The notes beneath the pieces are model-generated. The model had not been told where the DNA came from. It searched no databases and saw only the letters and a program-made list of their open reading frames with translations. DNA of 64,000 nucleotides. Origin: DASUSH01 sp963785155. Its GTDB lineage: Bacteria; Actinomycetota; Thermoleophilia; Solirubrobacterales; 70-9. Positions 18,005 through 26,839 of the stretch are shown here, piece by piece (position 1 is the first letter of the stretch; every line of letters begins with the position of its first letter). The stretch lies in NCBI GenBank assembly GCA_963785155.1, contig CAWAUB010000014.1, positions 213,274-277,273 of the forward strand, read 5' to 3'. Made by a program: the position numbers and the translations under genes.

Positions 18005-18112
18005 CGGGAGATCAGTAAAGGCAGGTGGGACTTACGCCCGCCATCTCCCGTCGCCGGTGCCCAGGTGGGATTCCACCAGGCGTCCGTGCACCTGGCCTAG
18101 TGGCCCGGCACC
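18005..18112 (-). ncRNA. Candidate structured RNA, several nested hairpins
   Basis: Two hairpin units are visible. One pairs CGGGAGAT (18005-18012) with ATCTCCCG (18043-18050), with an inner GGTGGG/CCCGCC stem. The other pairs CCAGGTG with CACCTGG and contains GGTGG-AATC-CCACC. They lie directly downstream, on the minus strand, of a 14-codon ORF with an extreme Shine-Dalgarno sequence, and upstream of the hairpin at 17957-17980. I recognise no riboswitch consensus. Together with the hairpins the 307-bp gap 17931-18237 is fully occupied by this element. Confidence 0.45.
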
Positions 18113-18141
18113 TCCAGAGTCCCGTAAAGCATGTGAATCAA
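18097..18141 (-). CDS. Candidate 14-residue leader peptide with extended Shine-Dalgarno
   Basis: A TTG at 18141 opens the frame MIHMLYGTLEVPGH and a TAG closes it at 18097. The sequence at 18146-18161 (minus strand) reads AGAAAGGAGGTGGTCC, complementary over 16 nt to the usual bacterial 16S rRNA 3' end (GGATCACCTCCTTTCT), with a single G-U pair. The spacing from GGAGG to TTG is 10 bases, which fits initiation. Such length far exceeds a normal ribosome site. Whether the peptide or the ribosome binding is what matters cannot be told. Confidence 0.45.
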   Translation of the reverse strand: MIHMLYGTLEVPGH

Positions 18142-18237
18142 CTTAGGACCACCTCCTTTCTCTGGTGATTCCATTCAAGCAAACTCCGAGGTCGGGTTAA
18201 TCTGCGGCCGACCGATCCGCACTCCAGGGAGGACTTC

Positions 18238-19019
18238 ATGAAGCTCGCAGGCCGTCGCACGGAACCGTCATCGCCTACCTCGCGCTGTTCGCGGCGCTGA
18301 CCGGAACGGCCGTCGCACGTCCAGAAGAACTCGATCGGGAGCAAGGCGCTGAAGAAGGGCGCGGTGAAGGAGAACAAGATCGACGACGGGGCGGTGACGA
18401 CCAAGAAGCTCGCCGACAGCGCGGTCACCGGTGTCAAGGTCGGCCGACGGCGGGATCGGCGCGGCGGACCTGGGCAGCGGATCAGTGACCGCTGCGGCCA
18501 TCGCCGACCAACGCGGTTCAGAATTCAGCGCTCGGCAACGACTCCGTCGGCTCGCCCCAGATTCAGGCGGACGCGATCACTACCGGCAAGATCCTTGATG
18601 CTGCGGTTACGGCACCTCGGATCGCCGGCGGCGCAGTGGCTACCGGGAAGCTTGCCGACGGCGCGGTGACAAACTCGAAACTCGGCGCGGACTCGGTCAC
18701 CGGGTCGAACGTGGCAACGGGCTCACTGCCGCTCGGTGACCTTTCGAGCGTGGCGATCACCGTCGACCCACCCAACCTGACCGCGGCCGGGACAGCAGGT
18801 GCCTGTGCCGCAGAGGTAGACGTCAACGTGCCTGGGAAGACGGCTTCCCAGGGCGTACTCGTCATACCCGGGTCAGCTACCGCCGGCTGGAATGGGGCGC
18901 TCGTCCTCGACGGCTATGGATCCGCATCGCTAGACGAGATTGATGTCCAGTTCTGCAACGTCAGCGGGATCGCCGTTGACGCGGGGCCGCAGCCCCTGGC
19001 CGTCTTCCTCCTCGGTTAG
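18238..19019 (+). pseudogene. Secreted repeat protein gene broken by four frameshifts
   Basis: Begins at ATG 18238 behind GGGAGG. Joining pieces from three frames gives MKLAGRR, then GTVIAYLALFAALTGTAVA (signal-like), then VQKNSIGSKALKKGAV, then ADGGIGAADLGSGSV, then NAVQNSALGNDSV and an open end to 19019. The repeats (GAVTTKKLADSAVTG, ITTGKILDAAVT, AVATGKLADGAVT) belong to the beta-helix-like family of secreted proteins common in Solirubrobacterales. Indels are needed near 18258 (one base missing), 18318, 18441 and 18509 (one extra base each). With four lesions this may be a true pseudogene rather than sequencing error. It overlaps the gyrA stop by 4 bp, convergently. Confidence 0.7.
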
Positions 19020-21601
19020 CCCGCGCCGTTGGAGGAGGCGTCCGGCGCGTCGTCGGACGCCTCGGCCGCCGCACGCTCGATGTCCGGCAGCGGATCGGCG
19101 CCCTCGGCGAGCGGCCCCTCGGCGGGGACCGCGGTGCTCGATTCGATCACGAGGGCGACGGCGGAGACACGGTCGTCCTCCTTCATGTTCATCACCCGGA
19201 CGCCCTGAGTGGGCCGGCCCATCTGCGAGATGCCGCGGACGCTGGTGCGCTGGACCATCCCGTTCTGGGAGATGAAGACGAGGTCCTCGTGTTCGCGGAC
19301 GATCAGGGCGCCGGCGAGGCCGCCCTTCTTCTCGGTCAGCTTCGCGGTCAGCACGCCCTTGGTGCCGCGGCCCTTCGAGGGGTATTCGGAGACGAGCGTC
19401 CGCTTGCCGTAGCCGTTCTCGGTGACGACGAACAGCTCGGCGTCGTCCTTCGCGACCTCCATCGTCAGCACGCGGTTCTGCTCCCTGCCGATCTTGCCGG
19501 CGACGTTCATTCCCTTCACGCCCGAGGTGTCACGCCCCATCGAGCGCACCTTTGACTCGCTGAAGCGGGCCGCGTGGCCGGACTTCGAGACCAGGATCAG
19601 GTCCTCTTCGCCGGACGTCAGGCGGACCTGCACCAGCTCGTCGCCGTCGCGGACCTTGATCGCGATGATCCCGTCGGCGCGGATCGGCGTGTTGTAGGTG
19701 GGGAACTCCGTCTTCTTGACGAGGCCGCCGGCCGTTGCGAAGGCGAGGTACTTGCCCTCGGTGAAGTCGCGGGTCGGGATCACGGCCATCACCTTCTCGC
19801 CGTCGCGGAGCGGCAGCACGTTGACCAGTGCCCGGCCCTTCGAGGTGCGCGATCCCTCCGGCAGCTCGTACACCTTGAGCCGGTAGACCTTGCCGCGGTT
19901 GGTGAAGAACAGCATCCAGTCGTGGGTCGAGCAGACGTGCAGGTGCTCGATGTAGTCGCCCTCCTTGAGGTCCATCCCGGTGACCCCGATGCCGCCACGC
20001 CGCTGCTGGCGATAGGTGGCCAGCGGCAGGCGCTTGACGTAACCGGAGCGGGTCAGCGAGATCACCATCTGCTGGTCGGCGATCATGTCCTCGATGTCCA
20101 CGTCGCCCTCGGAGAGGGTGATCTCCGAGCGCCGTTCGTCGCCGTAGCGGTCAACGAGCTCGCCCAACTCACTCGTGATCAAGCCGTCGATCCGCGCCTC
20201 GTCGCCGAGGATCGCGCGCAACTCGGCGATCGTCTCCATCAGCTCGGCGTGCTCGGTACGGACCTTGTCGGACTCGAGCGCGGTTAGGCGCTGCAGGCGC
20301 ATGTCGAGGATCGCCTGGGCCTGCCTCTCGGAGAGCTCGAACTTCTCCATCAGGCTCGAGCGGGCCTCGTCGGGATCGCCCGAGGCCCGGATCAGCTTGA
20401 TCACAGCGTCGAGGTTGTCGAGCGCGATCAGCAGGCCCTCGAGGATGTGGGCGCGGGCCTCGGCCTGGCGCAGGCGGTACTGGGTGCGCCGGGTGATCAC
20501 CTCGCGCTGGTGGTCGACGAAGTGGTGGATCAGCTCGCGCAGGCCGAGCGTCCGCGGCTGGCCGTCGACGAGAGCGACGATGTTGACGCCGAAGGTCGTC
20601 TGCATCTGCGTCTTCTTGAACAGGGAATTGAGCACCGCCTGGGTCTGGGCACCGCGCTTCACCTCGATCACGAGGCGCATCCCGGAGCGGTCCGACTCGT
20701 CGCGCAGGTCGGAGATCCCCTCGAGCTTCTTCTCCCGGACGAGGTCGGCGATCTTCGTGATCAGGCCGCCGTCGCCGCCCTTCTTGACCATGAACGGGAG
20801 CTCGGAGACGATGATCGACTCCCGCCCGCCCTTGATCGGCTCGATGTGGGCCTTGGCGCGGACGCGGATCGAGCCGCGGCCCGACGCGTAGGCCTCGCGG
20901 ATCCCCTCGCTGCGCATGATCAGGCCGCCGCCGGGGAAGTCGGGGCCCTTGACGTGCTCCATCAGGCCGGCGAGGTCGATCTGCGGGTTCTCGACGTAGG
21001 CGTTGACCGCGCCGGCAACCTCGCGGAGGTTGTGCGGAGGGATGTTGGTCGCCATGCCGACTGCGATCCCCGACGAGCCGTTGACGAGCAGGTTCGGGAA
21101 ACGCGCCGGCAGCAGCAGCGGCTCCTGGGCCCGCTCGTCGTAGTTGGGCCCGAAGTCGACCGTCTCTTCCTCGATCCCGCGCAGCATCTCCGTGGCGAGG
21201 CGGTCGAGGCGCGCCTCGGTGTACCGCATCGCGGCTGCCGGGTCGTCGTCGATCGAGCCGAAGTTGCCCTGGCCGTCGACGAGCGGGTAGCGCAGGGAGA
21301 AGTCCTGCGCCATCCGGACGAGGGTGTCGTAGATCGCCGAGTCGCCGTGCGGGTGGTACTTACCCATCACCTCGCCGACGATGAAGGCGCACTTGCGGTA
21401 GGGACGCGTCGGCTGGAGGCCGAGGTCGTGCATCGCGTAGAGGACGCGGCGGTGGACCGGCTTGAGGCCGTCGCGGACGTCGGGCAGCGCGCGACCCACG
21501 ATCACGCTCATCGCGTAATCGAGGTAGGAGGAACGCATCTCCTGTTCGAGCTGGCGCTCCTCGATCAGGCCGCCGGTGAGTGAGTCGGCCGAGCCCTCCA
21601 T
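19016..21601 (-). CDS. gyrA: DNA gyrase subunit A
   Basis: The 861-residue breakage-reunion subunit of DNA gyrase. Catalytic Tyr127 is in AAAMRYTEARL, and the quinolone-determining stretch KYHPHGDSAIYD is canonical. The C-terminal domain has the expected beta-pinwheel blades. The GyrA box reads QRRGGIG (about 19989-20009) with Ile where Lys or Arg is usual. The acidic tail is typical. It follows gyrB by 30 bp and shares its transcript. Confidence 0.97.
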   Translation of the reverse strand: MEGSADSLTGGLIEERQLEQEMRSSYLDYAMSVIVGRALPDVRDGLKPVHRRVLYAMHDLGLQPTRPYRKCAFIVGEVMGKYHPHGDSAIYDTLVRMAQDFSLRYPLVDGQGNFGSIDDDPAAAMRYTEARLDRLATEMLRGIEEETVDFGPNYDERAQEPLLLPARFPNLLVNGSSGIAVGMATNIPPHNLREVAGAVNAYVENPQIDLAGLMEHVKGPDFPGGGLIMRSEGIREAYASGRGSIRVRAKAHIEPIKGGRESIIVSELPFMVKKGGDGGLITKIADLVREKKLEGISDLRDESDRSGMRLVIEVKRGAQTQAVLNSLFKKTQMQTTFGVNIVALVDGQPRTLGLRELIHHFVDHQREVITRRTQYRLRQAEARAHILEGLLIALDNLDAVIKLIRASGDPDEARSSLMEKFELSERQAQAILDMRLQRLTALESDKVRTEHAELMETIAELRAILGDEARIDGLITSELGELVDRYGDERRSEITLSEGDVDIEDMIADQQMVISLTRSGYVKRLPLATYRQQRRGGIGVTGMDLKEGDYIEHLHVCSTHDWMLFFTNRGKVYRLKVYELPEGSRTSKGRALVNVLPLRDGEKVMAVIPTRDFTEGKYLAFATAGGLVKKTEFPTYNTPIRADGIIAIKVRDGDELVQVRLTSGEEDLILVSKSGHAARFSESKVRSMGRDTSGVKGMNVAGKIGREQNRVLTMEVAKDDAELFVVTENGYGKRTLVSEYPSKGRGTKGVLTAKLTEKKGGLAGALIVREHEDLVFISQNGMVQRTSVRGISQMGRPTQGVRVMNMKEDDRVSAVALVIESSTAVPAEGPLAEGADPLPDIERAAAEASDDAPDASSNGAG

Positions 21602-21631
21602 CAGATCTCCTGTCCGGTTGCGAGCTGCGGA

Positions 21632-24046
21632 TCAGACATCGATGTAGCTGACCTCCTTGGCGTGACGCTCGATGAACTCCTTGCGGCGCTCGACCTTCTC
21701 CCCCATCAGGTCGGAGAAGAGCCGCTCGGCGGTCGCCGCGTCCTCAATCGCAACCTGCTGGAGCGTGCGCGAAGCCGGATCCATCGTCGTCTTGCGCAGC
21801 TGCTCCGGATTCATCTCGCCGAGGCCCTTGAAGCGCTGGACGCCGACCCCCTCCTTGGCGAGGTCGAGGACCGCCTGGCGAAGCTCGCCGAACGAGAGCG
21901 CCTCGCGCCGCTTGTCGGCGAGCGTCACCTCGAACGGCGGCCGGCCGACCTGCTTCGAGAGGCTGGCGTGGACGTCCGCGAGATGGCGGTAGTCGCTCGA
22001 CCCGAAGAGCTCGGCGCTCAGGGTGTGGGTGCGCGCGAGCCCGCTCGCCCGGTGCGTGGCCTTGACCCGCAGTCGCTCCTCATTGGCATCGACCAGCTCC
22101 GTCTCGTAGGGAACAGACTCGGAGTCCTTCGCCTCAACGAGCTCGCGAACGCCCGAGAGCGTCGCCTTGCCGGAGTCCAGGATCGGCGATTCGAGCAGGA
22201 AGCTGATCGCGTCGTGCCCGAACTGTGCCTGAAGTGAGGCTGTCCAGCCCTCGTACTCCTTGAACTGGCGGTTGAAGCGCTGCCACCGCGCTGCGGTCCA
22301 GGTGTGCTCCTTGGCGCCGCCGTTGACGTACTTGAACTTCTCGAGCTTGTCGCGCAGGAGCATCTCCTCGAGCTCGGAGTCCTTCTCGATGTAGACGTCC
22401 TTCGAGCCGTTCTTGATCTTGTAGAGCGGCGGCTTGGCGATGTAGACGTAGCCGGCGTCGATCAGCTCCGGCATCTGCCGGTAGAGGAAGGTCAGCACCA
22501 GCGTGCGGATGTGGGCGCCGTCGACGTCGGCGTCGGTCATCAACACGATCTTGTGGTAGCGGGCGTCGTCGAGGTTGAACTCCTCCTCGCCGATCCCGGT
22601 CCCGATCGCCGTGATCAGCGCCTGGATCTCGTTGTTGCCGAGGACCTTGTCGATCCGCGCCTTCTCGACGTTGATGATCTTGCCCCGCAGCGGCAGCACC
22701 GCTTGGGTCGATCGCTCGCGGCCCTGCTTCGCCGAGCCGCCTGCGGAGTCGCCCTCGACGATGAAGAGCTCGGCGAGGGCCGGGTCCTTCACCGAGCAGT
22801 CGGCGAGCTTGCCCGGCAGCGTCGAGTTCTCGAGCGCCGACTTGCGCCGGGTCAGGTCGCGCGCCTTGCGGGCGGCGTCGCGCGCTCGTGCGGCGTCGAC
22901 CGCCTTCGAGACGATCCGCTTACCCTCGCCCGGGTTCTCCTCGAGGAACTCCGCGAGCTTACGGTTCACCGTCTCCTTGACCAACCCCTCGACCGGCGGG
23001 TTGCCGAGCTTCGTCTTCGTCTGGCCCTCGAACTGGGGGTCTGCGAGCTTCACCGAGATCACCGCGGTGAGGCCCTCGCGCACGTCCTCGCCGGCAAGGT
23101 TGGGGTCCTTCTCCTTGAGTAGGCCCTTCTGGCGAGCGTAGGCATTCAACGTCCGGGTCAGCGCCGAGCGGAAGCCGGAGAGGTGCGAGCCGCCCTCATG
23201 GGTGTTGATGTTGTTCGCGAAGGTGAAGATCGACTCCTGGTAGGAGGAGTTCCACTGCATTGCGACCTCGACCTGACCGTCGTCGGTCTCGTTCTCGAAA
23301 AAGATGGTCTTGCGGTGGAGTGGGTCCTTGTTCTCGTTGAGGAACGCGACGAAGTCGACGATCCCGCCCTCATAGTGGAACTCGACCCGCTCGCCGGCCG
23401 CGCGCTCGTCGACCAGCTCGATGCGGAGTCCGCGGGTCAGGAACGCGGTCTCGCGCATACGCTCGGCGAGAGTCGAGAAGTCGAACTCGACCTCGTCGAA
23501 GATCTCGGGGTCGGGCTGGAACGTGATCGTCGTCCCCGTCGCCTTCCCCTTCGCCGTCGCACCCTTCTTCAGGTCGGACTTGGGCGCGCCGCGCTCATAG
23601 TCCTGCGTCCAGACGTGGCCGTCGCGGGTGATCTCGATGTGGAGGCGTTCGGAGAGCGCGTTGACGACCGACACGCCGACGCCATGCAGTCCGCCCGAGA
23701 CCTTGTAGCCGCCGCCGTCGCCGAACTTGCCGCCGGCGTGCAGCGTGGTCAGGACGACCTCCGCAGCCGGTCGCTTCTCCTTCTTCATCACCTCGACCGG
23801 GATCCCGCGCCCATTGTCGACAACGGTGCAGCCGTTGTCGGGGTGCAGGGTGACGACTATCGAGTCGCAGTGCCCGGCGATCGCCTCGTCGACGGAGTTG
23901 TCGACGACCTCGTAGACGAGGTGGTGCAGGCCACGCTCGCCGGTCGAGCCGATGTACATCCCCGGGCGCTTGCGGACGGCCTCCAGGCCCTCCAGGACCG
24001 TGATGTCCTTGGCGCCGTACTCGTCGCCGCCACTCTTCTTAGCCAC
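21632..24046 (-). CDS. gyrB: DNA gyrase subunit B
   Basis: The 804-residue ATPase subunit. GHKL ATP-site motifs are DNSVDEAI, DNGRGIPV and GGLHGVGVSVVNAL; the TOPRIM domain shows EGDSAGGSAKQGR and DADVDGAHI. About 160 residues are inserted in the C-terminal half before GLGEMNPEQL, as in GyrB forms with an extended TOPRIM region (residues about 560-720). The GTG start at 24046 has AAGGAG ten bases upstream. Confidence 0.97.
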   Translation of the reverse strand: MAKKSGGDEYGAKDITVLEGLEAVRKRPGMYIGSTGERGLHHLVYEVVDNSVDEAIAGHCDSIVVTLHPDNGCTVVDNGRGIPVEVMKKEKRPAAEVVLTTLHAGGKFGDGGGYKVSGGLHGVGVSVVNALSERLHIEITRDGHVWTQDYERGAPKSDLKKGATAKGKATGTTITFQPDPEIFDEVEFDFSTLAERMRETAFLTRGLRIELVDERAAGERVEFHYEGGIVDFVAFLNENKDPLHRKTIFFENETDDGQVEVAMQWNSSYQESIFTFANNINTHEGGSHLSGFRSALTRTLNAYARQKGLLKEKDPNLAGEDVREGLTAVISVKLADPQFEGQTKTKLGNPPVEGLVKETVNRKLAEFLEENPGEGKRIVSKAVDAARARDAARKARDLTRRKSALENSTLPGKLADCSVKDPALAELFIVEGDSAGGSAKQGRERSTQAVLPLRGKIINVEKARIDKVLGNNEIQALITAIGTGIGEEEFNLDDARYHKIVLMTDADVDGAHIRTLVLTFLYRQMPELIDAGYVYIAKPPLYKIKNGSKDVYIEKDSELEEMLLRDKLEKFKYVNGGAKEHTWTAARWQRFNRQFKEYEGWTASLQAQFGHDAISFLLESPILDSGKATLSGVRELVEAKDSESVPYETELVDANEERLRVKATHRASGLARTHTLSAELFGSSDYRHLADVHASLSKQVGRPPFEVTLADKRREALSFGELRQAVLDLAKEGVGVQRFKGLGEMNPEQLRKTTMDPASRTLQQVAIEDAATAERLFSDLMGEKVERRKEFIERHAKEVSYIDV

Positions 24047-24303
24047 CCTTGGGCTTCTCCTTTTCGTCGTTCAACTGCGACCCTGGGGGTACCACTCCGG
24101 GTGCGGTCGCACTCACGGAAAACCCCGGCTGCTTCGGCTGGCTGGACGCCTTCCAAGGCGGCTCGGGGTGGACCTCCAAAGTTGACATAAGGATAGCAGC
24201 CACGGCCCCCGGAAAAGCGTGTTGTTTGCGCCAAAAGTCCTGCAAATCACGCACAAAAGTGTAACGAGGGACAAGCTGCGGGTCTGACAGCGCGAAACCG
24301 TTC
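24047..24303 (-). promoter_or_regulatory. gyrB leader region (257 bp) with a small coupled ORF and hairpin
   Basis: Between dciA and gyrB. A frame opened by ATG at 24188 (MSTLEVHPEPPWKASSQ...) runs 49 codons and stops at 24039, across the gyrB start codon, an arrangement suited to translational coupling. GCGACC (24077-24082) and GGTCGC (24105-24110) can pair in the leader. A TATCCT hexamer just upstream of that ATG could be a -10. No canonical DnaA box is seen. Whether the small frame is translated is unknown. Confidence 0.35.
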
Positions 24304-24612
24304 TCAGAGGCCGTGCCGGGACCCGTCCGCGGTGAACCTCAATGAGCTCACCAAGTCCCCGCCGAGCTCCTCGTTGAGGCGGCGGCGAAGGTCCTCCTGA
24401 AGCAGGTCGAGCTCCTGGGCCCAGGTCGCGGTGCGGCAGGCGATCGTCACCTCGCCGTCGCGCTCGGAAACCGGCTCGGCCTGCCTTGCGACCGCATCGC
24501 CGGCGGCGCGCGGCCAGGCCTCCTGGACGGCAGCGAGCGGGGTCTCGGGAGCCGCGTCGGCGACCAACCGGCGCAGCGCCCCGCCGGCTCGGCGTGGGCG
24601 GTCGCGCCTCAT
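24304..24612 (-). CDS. dciA: DciA/DUF721 family protein (helicase loader)
   Basis: A 102-residue protein of the DUF721 family, here between recF and gyrB as is usual in actinobacteria. The conserved core is AWPRAAGDAVARQAEP followed by ACRTATWAQEL and a KH-like fold. DciA assists loading of the replicative helicase DnaB in bacteria lacking DnaC. It overlaps recF by 4 bp. Confidence 0.85.
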   Translation of the reverse strand: MRRDRPRRAGGALRRLVADAAPETPLAAVQEAWPRAAGDAVARQAEPVSERDGEVTIACRTATWAQELDLLQEDLRRRLNEELGGDLVSSLRFTADGSRHGL

Positions 24613-25721
24613 GCCGCCCTAGCGCCGGCCTCGCCGGCCTCCGCCACGACCTCGAAGCGCCCGGCGCGGACCCGGAGCTCGCGACGTGGGCCCTCGGGCA
24701 GCTGACCGGTGTCAGTCGCGGTGAGGAGCGCCTGGCCCGAGTCGAGGACGGTCTCGGTCAGCAGCTCCCGGCGCTCCGGGTCGAGCTCGCTCATGACGTC
24801 GTCGAGGAGCATCAGCGGTGCTGATCCGCGCCGGTCGAGGAGGAGCTCGCGTTCGGCGAACAGGAGCGCGAGCAGGGCCACCCGCTGCTGTCCCTGCGAT
24901 CCGTAGCGGCGCAACGCCCGGCCGCCGAGCCCGATGTGGAGCTCGTCGTACTGGGGGCCGTGCGTGGTGAAGCCGCGCTCCAGATCCCCGGCGCGGCGCT
25001 CGCGCAGCTCCGCTGCCAACGCTTCGGCCGTCTCGGCCTCGCTGCGCGGCCGGTACTCGAGCTCGGCATCCCCGGGCAGCCCGAGGCGCGCGGCCGCAGC
25101 CCGGAACGGTCCCGCAAGCGACTCAACGGCCTCGCGGCGGGTCGCGATCAGCTCGATCCCCTCGCGGGCGAGCTCGAGGTCCCAGGCGTCGAGCGAGTCG
25201 GGCGACGAAGCGCCCGCGCGGACCCTCGCGACCAGCGCGTTGCGCTGCGCGAGGGCTCGCCCGAAGCGGGAGCGCAGATCCGCCCGGGCCGGCCAGAGGG
25301 CGGGGACCAGCCGGTCCAGATGCGCCCGGCGCGCTGCCGGCGGGCCCTTCACGAGGGCGAGGCGATCGGGCATGAAGAGGGCCAGCGCCGGCCGTTTCGC
25401 GGCGCTGGCGGGTCCGGCTGCCGCACCATCGAGCAGGTGGCGGCGCCCCTCACCGCGCTCGACGGCGCTGAGGAAGGTGCGACGCTCACCGCTCTCGTTG
25501 ACCACCACCTCGGCGCGGGCGACCGCCTCGCCGAAGCGAATCGTCTCCCTTTCGCTCTTGGTACGGCAGGAACGGCCCGTGAGGCCGAAGAAGATCGCCT
25601 CGAGAAGGTTGGTCTTGCCCGCGCCGTTTGGCCCGTGGAGAACGGTCAGGCTCGGGTCGAGGCTGAGCTCACCGTCGGTGAGGTTGCGAAAGCCCAGTAA
25701 TTCGACCGTTTCGACGAGCAC
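24609..25721 (-). CDS. recF: DNA replication and repair protein RecF
   Basis: A 370-residue SMC-like ATPase that helps load RecA at gaps. Walker A is GPNGAGKTNLLEAI (residues about 30-43), the signature region is YGSQGQQRVALLALLFA, and Walker B is PLMLLDDVMSELD. The order dnaN-recF-dciA-gyrB-gyrA is the standard origin cluster. The gap to dnaN is 11 bp. Confidence 0.95.
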   Translation of the reverse strand: MLVETVELLGFRNLTDGELSLDPSLTVLHGPNGAGKTNLLEAIFFGLTGRSCRTKSERETIRFGEAVARAEVVVNESGERRTFLSAVERGEGRRHLLDGAAAGPASAAKRPALALFMPDRLALVKGPPAARRAHLDRLVPALWPARADLRSRFGRALAQRNALVARVRAGASSPDSLDAWDLELAREGIELIATRREAVESLAGPFRAAAARLGLPGDAELEYRPRSEAETAEALAAELRERRAGDLERGFTTHGPQYDELHIGLGGRALRRYGSQGQQRVALLALLFAERELLLDRRGSAPLMLLDDVMSELDPERRELLTETVLDSGQALLTATDTGQLPEGPRRELRVRAGRFEVVAEAGEAGARAA

Positions 25722-25732
25722 GAGGCACGTAT

Positions 25733-26839
25733 CTAGACGTTGAGCCGGATGGGCATCACCAGGTAGCTGAAGTCCTCGCGGCCGAGCGGTCGCAGCAGGC
25801 CGGGGCGCAGCGGAGAGGTGAGCTGGATCGCAACCTCGTCGGTGTCGACGCTCTCGACGCCCTCGACGAAGAACTGCGGGTTGAAGGCGATCTCGAGCGG
25901 ATCCCCGGAATAGGGCGCCGGCATCGACTCGCGCGCGTCCCCGACGTCCGGAGTCTCGGCGGCCACGGTCAGCTCGCCCTCGGCGAAGGCCATCCGCAGC
26001 GGAGCGGTCCGCTGCGCAAGCTGGCTCACGCGGCGGGTGACGTCCAAGAGCTCCTCGCGAGGCAACCGGACCTCGTGCTCGAAGGTCTCCGGGAGGAGCT
26101 GGCGATAGCTCGGGAACTGGCCCTCGATCAGGCGCGAGGCGAGGACGATCCCGGCGACCCGGAAGAGGATCTGGTTGCGCTGAACGGTGATCTCGACTTC
26201 GTCGGCGCCCTCCTGTGCGATCAGCCGACTCAGCTCCTTCATCGCGCGCGCCGGCACGTTGGCCTCGATCGCGTCGGAGATCGGCTGCTCGAGCTCGGTG
26301 TGCTTGACGCTCAGCCGGTAGGAATCGGTCGCGACCATCGTGAGCGTCTTCTCGGAGGCGGTGACCAGTACTCCGGTCAGGATCGGCCGGACCTCGTCGC
26401 GTGAGGCGGCGCGGGCGACCCTGTCGACCGTCTCCGCCAGCGGAGGGCCCGGGATCTTCACCGCCTCGCCCTCGAATTCCGGGAGCTTCGGGAACTCCTC
26501 GGCGTTCAGGGTCCGCAGGTGAAAGGTCGAGCCGCCGGCCTCGATCTCCACGTCCCGTTCCTCGGGGCGCAGGCTCATCGTCACCTCGGCATCGGGCAGC
26601 GAGCGGACGACGTCGACGAGCAGGCGGCCCGGTAGGAGCACTGTTCCCTCGGATTCGACCTTCGCCTCGGTGGAGAGGATCAGGCTCAGCTCGACGTCGG
26701 TCGCCCGCAGGGAGAGCTCGGATCCGGAGGCCTCGAGCAGGATCCCGCCGAGCGATGGCATCGCGGTCCGGGTCGAGACCGCGCGGCCGGCGATCTGCAG
26801 ACGGGAGTGGATTGATTCGCGTGACAGGGAGACCTTCAT
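25733..26839 (-). CDS. dnaN: DNA polymerase III beta sliding clamp
   Basis: The 368-residue processivity clamp, built of three repeated clamp folds. Recognisable are the opening KVSLSRESI, TDVELSLIL, the central ATDSYRLS motif, and the C-terminal LTSPLRPGLLRPL and YLVMPIRLNV, the last being the conserved end that shapes the partner-binding pocket. ATG start at 26839. Confidence 0.97.
   Translation of the reverse strand: MKVSLSRESIHSRLQIAGRAVSTRTAMPSLGGILLEASGSELSLRATDVELSLILSTEAKVESEGTVLLPGRLLVDVVRSLPDAEVTMSLRPEERDVEIEAGGSTFHLRTLNAEEFPKLPEFEGEAVKIPGPPLAETVDRVARAASRDEVRPILTGVLVTASEKTLTMVATDSYRLSVKHTELEQPISDAIEANVPARAMKELSRLIAQEGADEVEITVQRNQILFRVAGIVLASRLIEGQFPSYRQLLPETFEHEVRLPREELLDVTRRVSQLAQRTAPLRMAFAEGELTVAAETPDVGDARESMPAPYSGDPLEIAFNPQFFVEGVESVDTDEVAIQLTSPLRPGLLRPLGREDFSYLVMPIRLNV

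Noticed and set aside
18120..18165. The plus strand resembles a 16S rRNA 3' end (ACCACCTCCTTTCT)
   Set aside because: No other rRNA sequence adjoins it; it is the complement of an extended Shine-Dalgarno site on the minus strand.
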